The notes beneath the pieces are model-generated. The model was not told where the DNA came from and did not search any database. It saw nothing but the letters and a program-made list of their open reading frames with translations. 64,000 bases of DNA from positions 2,790,001 through 2,854,000 of the forward strand of contig NZ_LN831029.1 in the NCBI RefSeq assembly GCF_001457475.1. The letters run 5' to 3'. This document shows, piece after piece, positions 24,866 to 36,923 of the stretch; position 1 is the stretch's first letter; each line of letters begins with the position of its first letter. This DNA comes from Achromobacter xylosoxidans (GTDB lineage: Bacteria > Pseudomonadota > Gammaproteobacteria > Burkholderiales > Burkholderiaceae_B). A program made the position numbers and the translations under genes.

Positions 24866-25950
24866 ATGCAGCTGACCCTGGACAGGATAGGTTTGCGAGC
24901 CGGCTCGCAGACGCACCTGTATCCGATGAGCCTGGCCCCGGTGCCGGGCGCCATGACCGTATTGCTGGGGGTGACCCTGGCAGGCAAGACATCGCTGATG
25001 CGCATCATGGCCGGGCTCGACCGGCCCACCGAAGGCCGGGTGCTGGTGGACGGCGCCGACGTGACCGGCGTGCCGGTGCGCCAGCGCAACGTCGCCATGG
25101 TGTACCAGCAATTCATCAACTATCCGTCCATGACGGTGTTCGACAACATTGCCTCGCCGCTCAAGCTGCGCGGCGCCAGCGGCATCGCCGACAAGGTGCG
25201 CGCCATGGCCGCGCGCCTGCACATCGACCACCTGCTGGAACGCCTGCCCGCCGAACTGTCCGGCGGCCAGCAGCAGCGGGTGGCCCTGGCGCGCGCGCTG
25301 GTCAAGGACGCGCCGCTGATCCTGCTGGACGAGCCGCTGGTCAACCTGGACTACAAGCTGCGCGAGGAGTTGCGCGACGAGCTGTCGGCGCTGTTCGCCG
25401 AAGGCCGCTCGACCGTGGTCTACGCCACCACCGAACCCGGCGAAGTGCTGCTGCTGGGCGGCCACACCGCGGTGCTGGATGCAGGCGAACTGCTGCAATA
25501 CGGCCCGACCGCCGAGGTCTTCCACCGGCCCAATTCGATCCGCGTGGCGCGCGCGTTCAGCGACCCGCCCATGAACCTGTTCAGCGCCCGGCGCGGGGCC
25601 AGCGGCTTCACGTTGCAGGGCGGCGTCACGGTCTCGCGGCAACTGCCCCCGGGCGACGGCGCCGGGCTCACCGCCGGCCTGCGCGCCGGGGCGCTGGACA
25701 TCGCGCCGCGCCCCGGCCACATCGGCCTGGACGGCGTGGTCAAGCTGGCCGAAATCTCCGGGTCCGACACTTTCGTGCACGCCGAGACGGCGGCCGGCGA
25801 CGTGGTCGCGCAATTGCCGGGCGTGCACCGCTACACGCTGGAGCAGCGCCTGACGCTGTACTTCGATCCGGCCCAGACCTACGCCTTCGGCGGCGACGGC
25901 GCCTTGCTGGCCGCGCCCGCGCGGCCTCACGCCAGCGGGGGGATCGCCTG

Positions 25951-25951
<1 letters not shown>
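24866..25951 (+). CDS. glpS: Glycerol ABC importer ATPase GlpS
   Basis: A 361-residue MalK-like ATPase. Walker A is GVTLAGKT (35-42), an unusual central sequence but with the key GKT. The signature is LSGGQQQR (131-138) and Walker B LILLDEP (151-157). A C-terminal regulatory domain of about 120 residues follows. It is the first gene of the glpSTPQ-DUF2160-glpV operon known from Rhizobium as a glycerol importer. Its stop codon overlaps the start of glpT (TGATG), which couples the two ATPases. Confidence 0.9.
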
Positions 25952-27918
<1,967 letters not shown>

Positions 27919-27926
<8 letters not shown>

Positions 27927-28731
27927 GCAATCGACCTGGTGGCGCGGCGCCTTCCTGGCGCTGTACCTGGTGTTCGCCATCCTGCCGCTGTACTGGATGC
28001 TGAACATGTCGTTCAAGACCAATACCGAGATCGTCAGCACCCTGACGCTGTGGCCGCGCGATTTCACGCTGGAGCACTACCGCACCATCTTCACCGATCC
28101 GGCCTGGTATTCGGGCTACATCAACTCGCTGATCTACGTGGTCATCAACACGGTCATCTCGCTGGCCGTGGCGCTGCCGGCGGCCTACGCGTTCTCGCGC
28201 TACCGCTTCATCGGCGACAAGCACGTGTTCTTCTGGCTGCTGACCAACCGCATGACGCCGCCGGCGGTGTTCCTGCTGCCGTTCTTCCAGTTGTACAGCT
28301 CGTTCGGGCTGATGGACACGCACCTGGCGGTGGCGCTGGCGCACCTGGTGTTCAACGTGCCGCTGGCGGTGTGGATCCTGGAGGGCTTCATGTCCGGCGT
28401 GCCGCGCGAGATCGACGAGACCGCCTACGTGGACGGCTATTCGTTCCCGCGCTTCTTCCTGACGATCTTCCTGCCGCTGATCAAGTCGGGCGTGGGCGTG
28501 GCGGCGTTCTTCTGCTTCATGTTCAGTTGGGTCGAGCTGCTGCTGGCGCGCACGCTGACTTCGGTGAACGCCAAGCCCATCGTCGCCACCATGACGCGCA
28601 CGGTCTCGGCCTCGGGCATGGACTGGGGCGTGCTGGCGGCGGCCGGGGTGCTGACCATCGTGCCCGGCGGCATCGTCATCTGGTTCGTGCGGCACTACAT
28701 CGCGAAGGGCTTCGCGATGGGCCGGGTCTGA
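27919..28731 (+). CDS. glpQ: Glycerol ABC importer permease GlpQ
   Basis: A 270-residue MalG-like permease with six TM segments. The EAA-type coupling loop is IDETAYVDGYSFPRFFLTIFLPLIKSG. It opens with WWRGAFLALYLVFAILPLYWMLNMSFKT, which is typical for the second permease of such importers. Its start lies within the last codons of glpP. It is the importer permease, not the glycerophosphodiesterase that shares the name in E. coli. Confidence 0.92.
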
Positions 28732-28746
28732 GGGGGAGGGCGCCAC

Positions 28747-29055
28747 ATGTTCAGCTGGATGGTATGGACCACCCCCGTCGCCGTATTCTTCTCCTGCATC
28801 GTGCTGATGCTGGTGGCCATGACGGTCTGGGAACTGAAATCGCCCACGGTCGAGCGCAAGGGCTTCCTGCCGCTGCGAACGACCCGCGGCGACCGCCTCT
28901 TCATCGGCCTGATGGCCGCGGCCTGGCTCAACCTGGCGTTCCTGGGGTTCGGGCAGAAGGCGGTGGAATGGTTTTCGCTGGATGAGCCGCCATCGGTGTG
29001 GATCAGCTTCGTGCTGTCCATGCTGCTGCTGGCTTTCATCATGAGAAAAGGCTGA
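28747..29055 (+). CDS. DUF2160 small membrane protein of the glycerol importer operon
   Basis: A 102-residue protein with three hydrophobic segments (about 5-28, 50-68 and 82-99). Its motif TVWELKSPTVERKGFLPLRTTRGDRLFIGL is typical of DUF2160, a family found almost only between glpQ and glpV. That fixed position suggests an accessory subunit or assembly factor of the glycerol transporter. The gene starts 15 bases after glpQ. Its molecular role is unknown. Confidence 0.85.
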   Translation: MFSWMVWTTPVAVFFSCIVLMLVAMTVWELKSPTVERKGFLPLRTTRGDRLFIGLMAAAWLNLAFLGFGQKAVEWFSLDEPPSVWISFVLSMLLLAFIMRKG

Positions 29056-29167
29056 AGGGGCGTCAGACCCCGCGCGATATCAGCGGTTTGGAAGGACGAT
29101 CGGCCAATGTCTTCCCCGGCCAGAAGTCCGCAGCACCACAGGGGAAGACCTATCGAGGAGACAGGTC

Positions 29168-30898
<1,731 letters not shown>

Positions 30899-30925
30899 GC
30901 ACCGCGCGATATCTTCGCCATCTCG

Positions 30926-30954
30926 AAGCGCCACGGTTTCCGTGGCGCTTTTTC
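30926..30954 (+). terminator. Rho-independent terminator of the glycerol operon
   Basis: AAGCGCCACGG (30926-30936), a TTT loop, then CCGTGGCGCTT (30940-30950) make an 11-bp perfect stem that runs into TTTTT. It lies 28 bases after the glpV stop. Confidence 0.95.
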
Positions 30955-31050
30955 ATTGCAAAAACGTAATCCCCTTATCCGCTTTCTGTCCGCATCGCCT
31001 TCCTAGAATGAATCCCGTGCAGTACCCCCCACGATTCATAGGAGTGAAGC

Positions 31051-31356
31051 ATGCAGATTCTTCGTAAAACCGCACTGGTCCTGGTCCTGGCGGCCGGCGT
31101 TTCGGGCACGGCGCTGGCGCAGCAGGCGCCGTCCACGGCCCTGACCAGCCCCTATGGCGCGCCGCTCACGCGCGCCGAAGTGCTGGCCGACCTGGCGCTG
31201 TGGAAGCGCGCCGGCGTGGACCGGTTCTGGCGCGGCGAGGCCACGCCGGACATCTACAGCCCGGAGTACAAGGCGGCGTTCTCGGAATACGTGCGCCTGC
31301 GCTCGGGGCCTGACTACCAGGCCGAGGTGCAGCGCCAGAACGAGAGCCGCCGATAG
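31051..31356 (+). CDS. DUF4148 exported small protein
   Basis: A 101-residue protein with a signal peptide cleaved after ALA (residue 23). The mature part has LTRAEVLADLALWKRAGVDRFWRGEATPDIYSPEYKAAFSEY, the standard DUF4148 pattern. DUF4148 proteins are abundant small periplasmic proteins in Burkholderiales, often under stress- or metal-responsive control, and have no known activity. AGGAG is eight bases upstream of the ATG. It is followed after 29 bases by a winged-helix regulator gene. Confidence 0.85.
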   Translation: MQILRKTALVLVLAAGVSGTALAQQAPSTALTSPYGAPLTRAEVLADLALWKRAGVDRFWRGEATPDIYSPEYKAAFSEYVRLRSGPDYQAEVQRQNESRR

Positions 31357-31385
31357 CCGCGCCCGCGACGCAGGGGCCTGGCGCA

Positions 31386-31748
31386 ATGGCTCACGTCCTG
31401 TTGACGTGTATCCCCGAGTCCGGCGACAGGCTGCAATTCGCGGACCTGGAGCTGGACCTGTTGCGTTTTCGCGCCTACCGCGATGGCCAGCCGCTGCTGT
31501 TGACGCCGAAGGAGTTCGGGCTGCTGGCCCTGTTGATGGGCAGCCCGGGCGCGGTGTTCACCAGTTGGCAGCTGGCGGAATCGGTCTGGAAGGCCAAGCC
31601 GCCGGCCGCCGGCGCGCGGCACGTCAAGTGCCAGGCGGTCGCGATCGCCATGCGACGCCTGCGCCGGAAAGTGGACGGCGGCAGCCGTCCTAGGTTGCTG
31701 CATGTGATCCGCGGCGGCAGTTTCATGCTGGCCGCGGGGCCGCTATGA
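31386..31748 (+). CDS. Orphan OmpR-type winged-helix DNA-binding protein
   Basis: A 120-residue protein made only of the DNA-binding half of an OmpR/CzcR-like response regulator. [30 protein letters not shown] is the [33 protein letters not shown] the recognition helix and wing. No receiver domain precedes it; the upstream 30 bases are intergenic. It is either a genuine receiver-less regulator or a remnant. Its last 26 bases overlap the 3' end of the convergent catB gene. It may be co-transcribed with the DUF4148 gene. Confidence 0.75.
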   Translation: MAHVLLTCIPESGDRLQFADLELDLLRFRAYRDGQPLLLTPKEFGLLALLMGSPGAVFTSWQLAESVWKAKPPAAGARHVKCQAVAIAMRRLRRKVDGGSRPRLLHVIRGGSFMLAAGPL

Positions 31749-32373
31749 GGCCGTCGCGCCAATAGCGGTGCAGGCCCTTGATATCGCCCGAGCACAGCAA
31801 TGGCATGGCGCCGGCCAGCCTGTCTTCGGGCCAGTCCCACCACTGCATTTCCAGCAGCAGGGCGATGTCGTCGTCGGCAAAGCGTTTCTTGATCGGCTTG
31901 GCGGGGTTGCCGCCCACGATCGCGTAGGGCTCCACGTCCTTGGTGACGAGGGCGCGGCTGCCGATCACGGCGCCGTGCCCGATGGTGATGCCGGGCATGA
32001 TCATGGCTTCGGAACCGATCCAGACGTCGTTGCCGATGACGGTGTCGCCGGCTTTCTGGAATGCGTCGCGCGATTGCGCGAACGCCGGCACTTCGCTCAT
32101 GTAGAAGAACGGGAACGATGACGCCCAGTCGTACCGGTGGCCCTGGTTGCCCGCCATGATGAAGGCGGCGCCCGAGCCGATGGAGCAGAAGCTGCCGATG
32201 ATCAGCTGGTCGACGTCGTCGCGGTCCGGCATGAGATAGCGCGCGCAGTCGTCGAACGAGTGGCCGTGGTAGTAGCCGGAATAGTAGCTGTAGCGGCCGA
32301 CCTTGATGTTCCTGTTGGTGACGTCGTCGGAGAGCAGCTTGCCCTTGAAGGGGCTTTCGAAGTGATTGGTCAT
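31723..32373 (-). CDS. catB: CatB-type (xenobiotic) acetyltransferase, probable chloramphenicol resistance
   Basis: A 216-residue left-handed beta-helix acetyltransferase. The N-terminus [16 protein letters not shown] and the line [24 protein letters not shown] are hallmarks of type B chloramphenicol acetyltransferases. The catalytic His is H79 in [36 protein letters not shown] is the hexapeptide repeat and [19 protein letters not shown] the CoA-binding end. Length fits CatB enzymes (about 210). Base composition matches the neighbours and no integron or transposon part is visible, so it is probably intrinsic. Activity on chloramphenicol is inferred from family similarity. Confidence 0.9.
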   Translation of the reverse strand: MTNHFESPFKGKLLSDDVTNRNIKVGRYSYYSGYYHGHSFDDCARYLMPDRDDVDQLIIGSFCSIGSGAAFIMAGNQGHRYDWASSFPFFYMSEVPAFAQSRDAFQKAGDTVIGNDVWIGSEAMIMPGITIGHGAVIGSRALVTKDVEPYAIVGGNPAKPIKKRFADDDIALLLEMQWWDWPEDRLAGAMPLLCSGDIKGLHRYWRDGLIAAPRPA

Positions 32374-32488
32374 GAGGGCCTCGGTGGCCGGCCCCGGCCC
32401 GCGCGGTGTCGCGGTGGCTGGCGGAGCGGCTCGCAGCCGCCGATGATCGCACAATCGCGGGCCGGCGCGCGCATCGCCGCGCGGTCCC

Positions 32489-32941
32489 TCAGGCGGGCAG
32501 CGCACAGCGCTCCAGGCAGTCCGCCTGCCAGGCGTGTTCGATGTCGAACGACGCCGGATCCGATACCGCGCCATGGCCTCCCTGGCCGTAGACGGCGGCG
32601 TAGGCCGCGTATTCGGCCGCGCGCAGCGCCTTGCCGGCCAGCGCACTGGCCACGGCGTAGGTGGCGGACACGGCGGCATGGCCACAGCCGTCGATGGAGG
32701 TCGAACCCGGATGATGGTTGGCCAGCCGCGACGCCGTGGCGGCGGCCTGCGCCAGTTGTTGGGGGCCGCAAGCGCCCTCGAGATAGCGGCCCAGGACGGC
32801 CAGGCATTCCATCGCCTGGGGGTCTTCGAGCAGATGCTCGACGCGCCGGGCACAGGCGTGGCCGAAGGCCAGGCGCAGGGTTTCGTTGCGGGGCGCGTCC
32901 AGGTCGAGCTGCCGCGCCAGGCGTTCCAGTGCGATGTTCAT
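32489..32941 (-). CDS. Imm5-like putative immunity-type protein (orphan)
   Basis: A 150-residue, alanine-rich, probably all-helical cytosolic protein. [23 protein letters not shown] near the start and [15 protein letters not shown] in the second half resemble the Imm5-like family annotated in polymorphic-toxin contexts. No toxin gene, Rhs core or secretion gene is nearby, so a true immunity role is unproven. The ATG at 32939-32941 gives the family-like start; a longer frame is open upstream. It stands alone between catB and the four-TM protein gene. Confidence 0.55.
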   Translation of the reverse strand: MNIALERLARQLDLDAPRNETLRLAFGHACARRVEHLLEDPQAMECLAVLGRYLEGACGPQQLAQAAATASRLANHHPGSTSIDGCGHAAVSATYAVASALAGKALRAAEYAAYAAVYGQGGHGAVSDPASFDIEHAWQADCLERCALPA

Positions 32942-33174
32942 GATCGGGTTCCTTGCTTTTGAGCGGATCGGCGTGGTGGCGGGAAGCGGCGTCCCCTCGC
33001 GCATGATCGCCTGGCCATTTTCCGTCAGCGCCGGCAACGCTGTGAAGTGCAATTAATTGCTGGGTTGATGCAAAAAAACCATGAAAGCACCGGCCTCGGC
33101 CGTGCCCGCCGGGGCTTGCGGTATGCTGGGCGCTTTCCAGCATCGGCCGCCCGCGTTGCGGCCCGTCAACGCGC

Positions 33175-34419
33175 ATGTCCAGACGCACGAACACGGTGGC
33201 CGCAACGGTCGAAGGCCGCATCGACGCGATGCGGGTCGCGGTGCCTTTCGTCCGCGGCCAGGTGTGGTTGCGGGTGAACGGCGTGGCGGTCAACGGCACC
33301 TTCGACGATCCGGCCGATATCCGCACGCTGCGGGGGTTGCAGCAACAGGCCACGCCGGTGCGCGTCGGCGTGCTCGAAGGCGGAGCGCCGGGATTGCGCC
33401 ATTTTTCCTGGTTGAACGCGGGGCAGGGCCGGGGCATACCGCCGCGCTATTACGTCGACCAGCGCCGCCGGGGATGGCGCGGCATCGGCATCAGCCTGGC
33501 CGTGGCCGCAGTGGCCGGGGCCGGCGCCAGCCTGCTGGACTTGTCGTCGTTCGCGCAGGTGCTGCTGCTCGTGCTGGCGCTGACGGTGGCGCTGGTTGCC
33601 GTGCTGCTGGCGGGTTTCTCGCTGTACGGCCTGTGGGACAACCGCCGGCACCGGGCGGCGATCCTGCGCAGCGAAGCGCTCTACCGCGACCTGCGGGACA
33701 CCCCCGTGCCGGACGCCGCGCCGCCGGCGCAAGCGTGCGCCGCGCAGCCGTTGGACGAGGGCGAGACGCTGCTCACGGACGCGGCGCCCGAGATCCTGTT
33801 GATACGCGGCGCGCTGACATCCTTGACGCACGAGGCCAGGCCATCGGCCCGCACGACGCCAAGCTATGGCGTCTACCGTTTCCACGTCGGCACGCGCCGC
33901 TTCATCATGTACGTTGCCGAGAACTTCGGCGACGTGCTGCCGTTCCTGGCCGAGGGCGACCGGGTGGAGGTGGCCGCCTATGCCGGCCAGATCGCCGGCG
34001 CCGGGCCCGACCAGCTGGTTTACGGCCTGCGCAATCTGGAGGACGGCCGCGTCTATGTCTGCCATCACTATTTCCGCGCCGCTTTCACCGACATCGCGCC
34101 CGTGGGCGTGGGCCTGAGGCAGCGCGTGCCGATGCTGTCTTTGCTGGCCATCCTGCTCCTGGTGTGCTGGCTGGTGGTGGTGGCGGTGCTGGCTTCCTCC
34201 GACTCGCCGTCGGGCCGCGAGGCGGCGCCCGAACTGGCCGCGGTGACGTTCGTTTTCCTGTTGGTGGCCTGGCTGTGCGTCGCGTTGCCGCTGCTGTTCC
34301 TGGACACGCGCTGGCGCATGGGCCGGCCGACGCGGCGCCAGCGCATCCTGGAACGCATCTATCGCGCGCTGGGACTGGGCACGCCGTTCGCGCCCACGGC
34401 GGTGATCGAGGAGGTCTAG
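33175..34419 (+). CDS. Four-TM membrane protein of unknown function
   Basis: I do not recognise this 414-residue protein. Four hydrophobic segments are visible at about 104-121, 128-151, 320-341 and 355-376, forming two hairpins. A soluble region of about 165 residues (155-318) lies between them, containing YGVYRFHVGTRRFIMYVAENFGDV and VYGLRNLEDGRVYVCHHYF. The N-terminal 95 residues look beta-rich (RVAVPFVRGQVWLRVNGVAVNGTF). There is no signal peptide. One base separates its stop from an AraC-type gene, which is followed by a VOC gene, so the three probably form one operon. Confidence 0.75.
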   Translation: MSRRTNTVAATVEGRIDAMRVAVPFVRGQVWLRVNGVAVNGTFDDPADIRTLRGLQQQATPVRVGVLEGGAPGLRHFSWLNAGQGRGIPPRYYVDQRRRGWRGIGISLAVAAVAGAGASLLDLSSFAQVLLLVLALTVALVAVLLAGFSLYGLWDNRRHRAAILRSEALYRDLRDTPVPDAAPPAQACAAQPLDEGETLLTDAAPEILLIRGALTSLTHEARPSARTTPSYGVYRFHVGTRRFIMYVAENFGDVLPFLAEGDRVEVAAYAGQIAGAGPDQLVYGLRNLEDGRVYVCHHYFRAAFTDIAPVGVGLRQRVPMLSLLAILLLVCWLVVVAVLASSDSPSGREAAPELAAVTFVFLLVAWLCVALPLLFLDTRWRMGRPTRRQRILERIYRALGLGTPFAPTAVIEEV

Positions 34420-34420
34420 C

Positions 34421-34921
34421 ATGCCGCGAGCGCGCGCGTCTTGTGCGGCCACCGCTGTCGAGGAACCATTGCTGGATCCCGTGCTGCTGCGCCGCCTGCT
34501 GCGCGCCCGGGACCGCATTGACGCCGCCTCGCACGAGGCCTGGCCGGTGGAGCGCCTGGCCGAGGTCAGCGGCGTGTCCGTTGCCTATTTCGCCCGCTGC
34601 TTCAAGCGCGCCTTCGGCCTGCCGCCGCATCGCTATCTGCTGACGCGGCGTGTCGAGCAGGCCATCGCCCTGTTGCGCGACACCGACCTGCCCATCACCG
34701 AGATCGCCTACGCCACCGGTTGGCAGAGCCTGGGCACCTTTGGCCGCATCTTTCGCGACATCACGGGGGCCAGCCCCGGCGCCATGCGCGTGCGTGCCCG
34801 GGCCGGCCAGGAGGGGCTGGGCCTCGTGCCGGCCTGCGTGGTCAAGGCCGCGCTGCGCCCCGATCTGAACATCGCAGTTTTGGAGAAGCGCCGCCGCCAG
34901 GCGAAGGATAAAGTGCGGTGA
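34421..34921 (+). CDS. Short AraC-family transcriptional regulator
   Basis: A 166-residue regulator that is essentially the AraC DNA-binding domain. The first HTH is WPVERLAEVSGVSVAYFARCFKRAFGLPPHRYLLTRRVEQA, the second ITEIAYATGWQSLGTFGRIFRDITGASPGAMR. No ligand-binding domain precedes it. The last 35 residues are basic. It sits directly after the four-TM gene and 53 bases before a VOC gene. Short AraC genes next to VOC genes are common in proteobacteria, and the pair probably acts together. The inducer is unknown. Confidence 0.87.
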   Translation: MPRARASCAATAVEEPLLDPVLLRRLLRARDRIDAASHEAWPVERLAEVSGVSVAYFARCFKRAFGLPPHRYLLTRRVEQAIALLRDTDLPITEIAYATGWQSLGTFGRIFRDITGASPGAMRVRARAGQEGLGLVPACVVKAALRPDLNIAVLEKRRRQAKDKVR

Positions 34922-34974
34922 TCGGCCCGCGTCGGGTCGCCCATCACCCGATCAACGTGTCCAGGGGAGCAACC

Positions 34975-35385
34975 ATGAGTGCAGGAATCAATGTCGTCGG
35001 CGTCTACGTGGACGACCAGGACGAGGCGCTGCGGTTCTATGTCGACAAGCTCGGCTTTCGTGTCCATACGGACGTGGGCAACGGCCCGTATCGCTGGCTG
35101 ACCGTGCAGCATCCGGACCAGCCATCGTTCCAGCTGGGCCTGTTCCGGCCCGGCCCGCCGGTCCATGACGAGGCCACCGCGCAGGCGCTGCGCGCCATGG
35201 TCGCCAAGGGCGCGATGCCGCCGCTGGTGCTGGCGGTGGCCGATTGCCGCGCCAGCCATGCCCGGCTGAAGGCGCTGGGCGTGGAGTTCACCCAGGAGCC
35301 GGTCGAGCGCTATGGCAGCATCGACGCGGGGTTTCGCGATCCGGCGGGCAATGGCTGGAAGATGATCCAGGGGCCCGCCGCCTGA
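34975..35385 (+). CDS. VOC-superfamily (glyoxalase/dioxygenase-fold) protein
   Basis: A 136-residue VOC protein with two beta-alpha-beta-beta-beta modules: INVVGVYVDDQDEALRFYVDKLGFRVHTDV and PPLVLAVADCRASHARLKALGVEFTQEP..YGSIDAGFRDPAGNGWKMIQ. Most family members bind a metal or a small hydrophobic ligand. The usual first metal His is absent near the N-terminus, so activity is uncertain. GGGGAG at 34963-34969 fixes the ATG at 34975 over an earlier in-frame start at 34918. It follows the AraC gene and probably belongs to the same transcript. Confidence 0.85.
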   Translation: MSAGINVVGVYVDDQDEALRFYVDKLGFRVHTDVGNGPYRWLTVQHPDQPSFQLGLFRPGPPVHDEATAQALRAMVAKGAMPPLVLAVADCRASHARLKALGVEFTQEPVERYGSIDAGFRDPAGNGWKMIQGPAA

Positions 35386-35451
35386 GGCGCATCGCTGCTG
35401 CGCGGGTCGCTGTTCCCCAAGCGGGTGTTTCTGCCTTGGAGCTGTCCGGCG

Positions 35452-35490
35452 AAAAAAACGCGCGTTCCCGGACGGACCCGGAAACGCGCG
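35452..35490 (-). terminator. Rho-independent terminator of the porin gene
   Basis: A 13-bp stem with one mismatch (35459-35471 with 35478-35490) is followed, reading leftward, by a T-run (the A-tract at 35452-35458). It lies 80 bases past the porin stop. The stem could also help end the opposing VOC transcript. Confidence 0.8.
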
Positions 35491-35569
35491 GCGATAAACC
35501 GCCCATCCCTTCGCGGAGGCGGGCGTCATCAACGGGAACATGCGCAAGGCGGGAGCGATCCCGCGGCGA

Positions 35570-36724
35570 TCAGAAGCGGTGGCGTATGCCCATGTTGACC
35601 TCGGTCGCCTTGGCGTTGTCCAGGAACGCCCAGTTGGTGGTGTAGGAGGCCGCGGCATACAGGTCCGTGCGCTTGGACAGGTTGTAGTTGTAGCCCAGGC
35701 TGTAGGTGTTGCTGGTCGCGTCGCCGCCGGTGAGCTGCTTGCTGTTGGCGTCGGCGCGCTGCCACGAGGCGAACACGCCGCTCGACTTGCCGATGGGCGC
35801 GGCCAGCGCCAGCATGTACGAATTCGACCGGAAGCCCTTGGAGAAGGCGTACGACGGCGTGCCGGTGAAGCCGCCGATGCTGCCGCCGCCGGGCAGGCTC
35901 TTGCCGGCGAACCAGCCGTCGGTGAGGCGGTTGTAGGCCAGCGCGACCTTGAAGACTTCGAAGTCGTAGGAACCGCCGACGATGTACGAACGCGGCGTGG
36001 CGTCGACCTGGTCCTGGCCCAGCTTGTTGGAGGCGTTGAGCTGGTCGTAGGTGGCAAAGCCCATCAGCGGGCCGTTGTCGTAGCGCACGCCGGCGGTGAT
36101 GGCGCGGGTGTTGTCGGCGGTGGCAAAGCCCGTTTGCGCGGTGCGGCGATCGTCGGCGTTGAAGGCGTAGCCGACGGCGGCGCGCAAGCCGCCCAGCGAC
36201 GGCGTCTCGTACACCACCAGGTTGTCGTAGCGCGGGAAGTAGGCCGAGCTGAAGCCCAGGCCGGCGCCGGTGTTGAGCTGGTTGAAGCCGCCGCCGAACG
36301 ACGGGCCCAGCATGCCGGAGAAATAGCGCGTGGCGACGTTGTACTGGCGGCCCAGGCGCACCTCGCCCCAGTCGGCGCTGCCCAGGCCGACGGTGGCTTC
36401 GCGGCCGAACAGGCGGCCGCTTTGCAGCGAATTGCCGTTGCGGCTGTCGAAACCCGACTCCAGCTGGAACACGGCGTACAGGCCATCGCCCAGGTCTTCC
36501 TTGCCGCGCAGGCCCCAGCGCGAGCCGGCCGTGGTGCCGGTGGTCGTGCCGATGCGGCTGTTGTCGATGCTGCTGCGGCGGCCGGTGGCCGGGTCGGTGT
36601 AGCTGCCGTCGACGTTGGCGTAACCGATACCCGTGTCGATCAGGCCGTAGAGCGTGACCGACGTCTGCGCGGACGCCGCGCCGGACAGCGCCATGGCGGC
36701 CGCGGCGGCGAATTGTTTTTTCAT
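35570..36724 (-). CDS. General outer-membrane porin (Burkholderiales type)
   Basis: A 384-residue trimeric porin. The signal peptide is cleaved after ASA (residue 19), and the mature chain begins QTSVTLYGLIDTGIGY, the classical neisserial/Burkholderiales porin start. SRWGLRGKEDLGDGLYAVFQLESGF and FGREATVGLGSADWGEVRLGRQY follow. The chain ends in RHRF, the terminal Phe used by the outer-membrane assembly machinery. It should let small hydrophilic solutes across the outer membrane. It is monocistronic, with a terminator behind it and an AT-rich promoter region before it. Confidence 0.95.
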   Translation of the reverse strand: MKKQFAAAAAMALSGAASAQTSVTLYGLIDTGIGYANVDGSYTDPATGRRSSIDNSRIGTTTGTTAGSRWGLRGKEDLGDGLYAVFQLESGFDSRNGNSLQSGRLFGREATVGLGSADWGEVRLGRQYNVATRYFSGMLGPSFGGGFNQLNTGAGLGFSSAYFPRYDNLVVYETPSLGGLRAAVGYAFNADDRRTAQTGFATADNTRAITAGVRYDNGPLMGFATYDQLNASNKLGQDQVDATPRSYIVGGSYDFEVFKVALAYNRLTDGWFAGKSLPGGGSIGGFTGTPSYAFSKGFRSNSYMLALAAPIGKSSGVFASWQRADANSKQLTGGDATSNTYSLGYNYNLSKRTDLYAAASYTTNWAFLDNAKATEVNMGIRHRF

Positions 36725-36923
36725 GGATGACTCCGTAGGCTGGGAAACTCGAATGGCGCCGTGCCGTCGAAGGGGATGCCTTCCATTGCAGGGCGATTCG
36801 AAGTCTGCGCGGCGTCGATCGACAGTTCGCGAACATTAAAATGACAATATCGATCGCGTTGCCGTCGCGATACTGTCATCTTTTCCTGCCAGGGCCCGTC
36901 CCGCACCGCCTGCCTTCGATTCC

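Noticed and set aside
31386..31748. Reading the winged-helix gene as a frameshifted full response regulator
   Set aside because: The 30 bases upstream are a normal intergenic gap after the DUF4148 stop, and no receiver sequence appears in any frame there.
31723..32373. catB as a gene cassette on an integron
   Set aside because: No integrase, attC-like end or composition shift is visible on either side.
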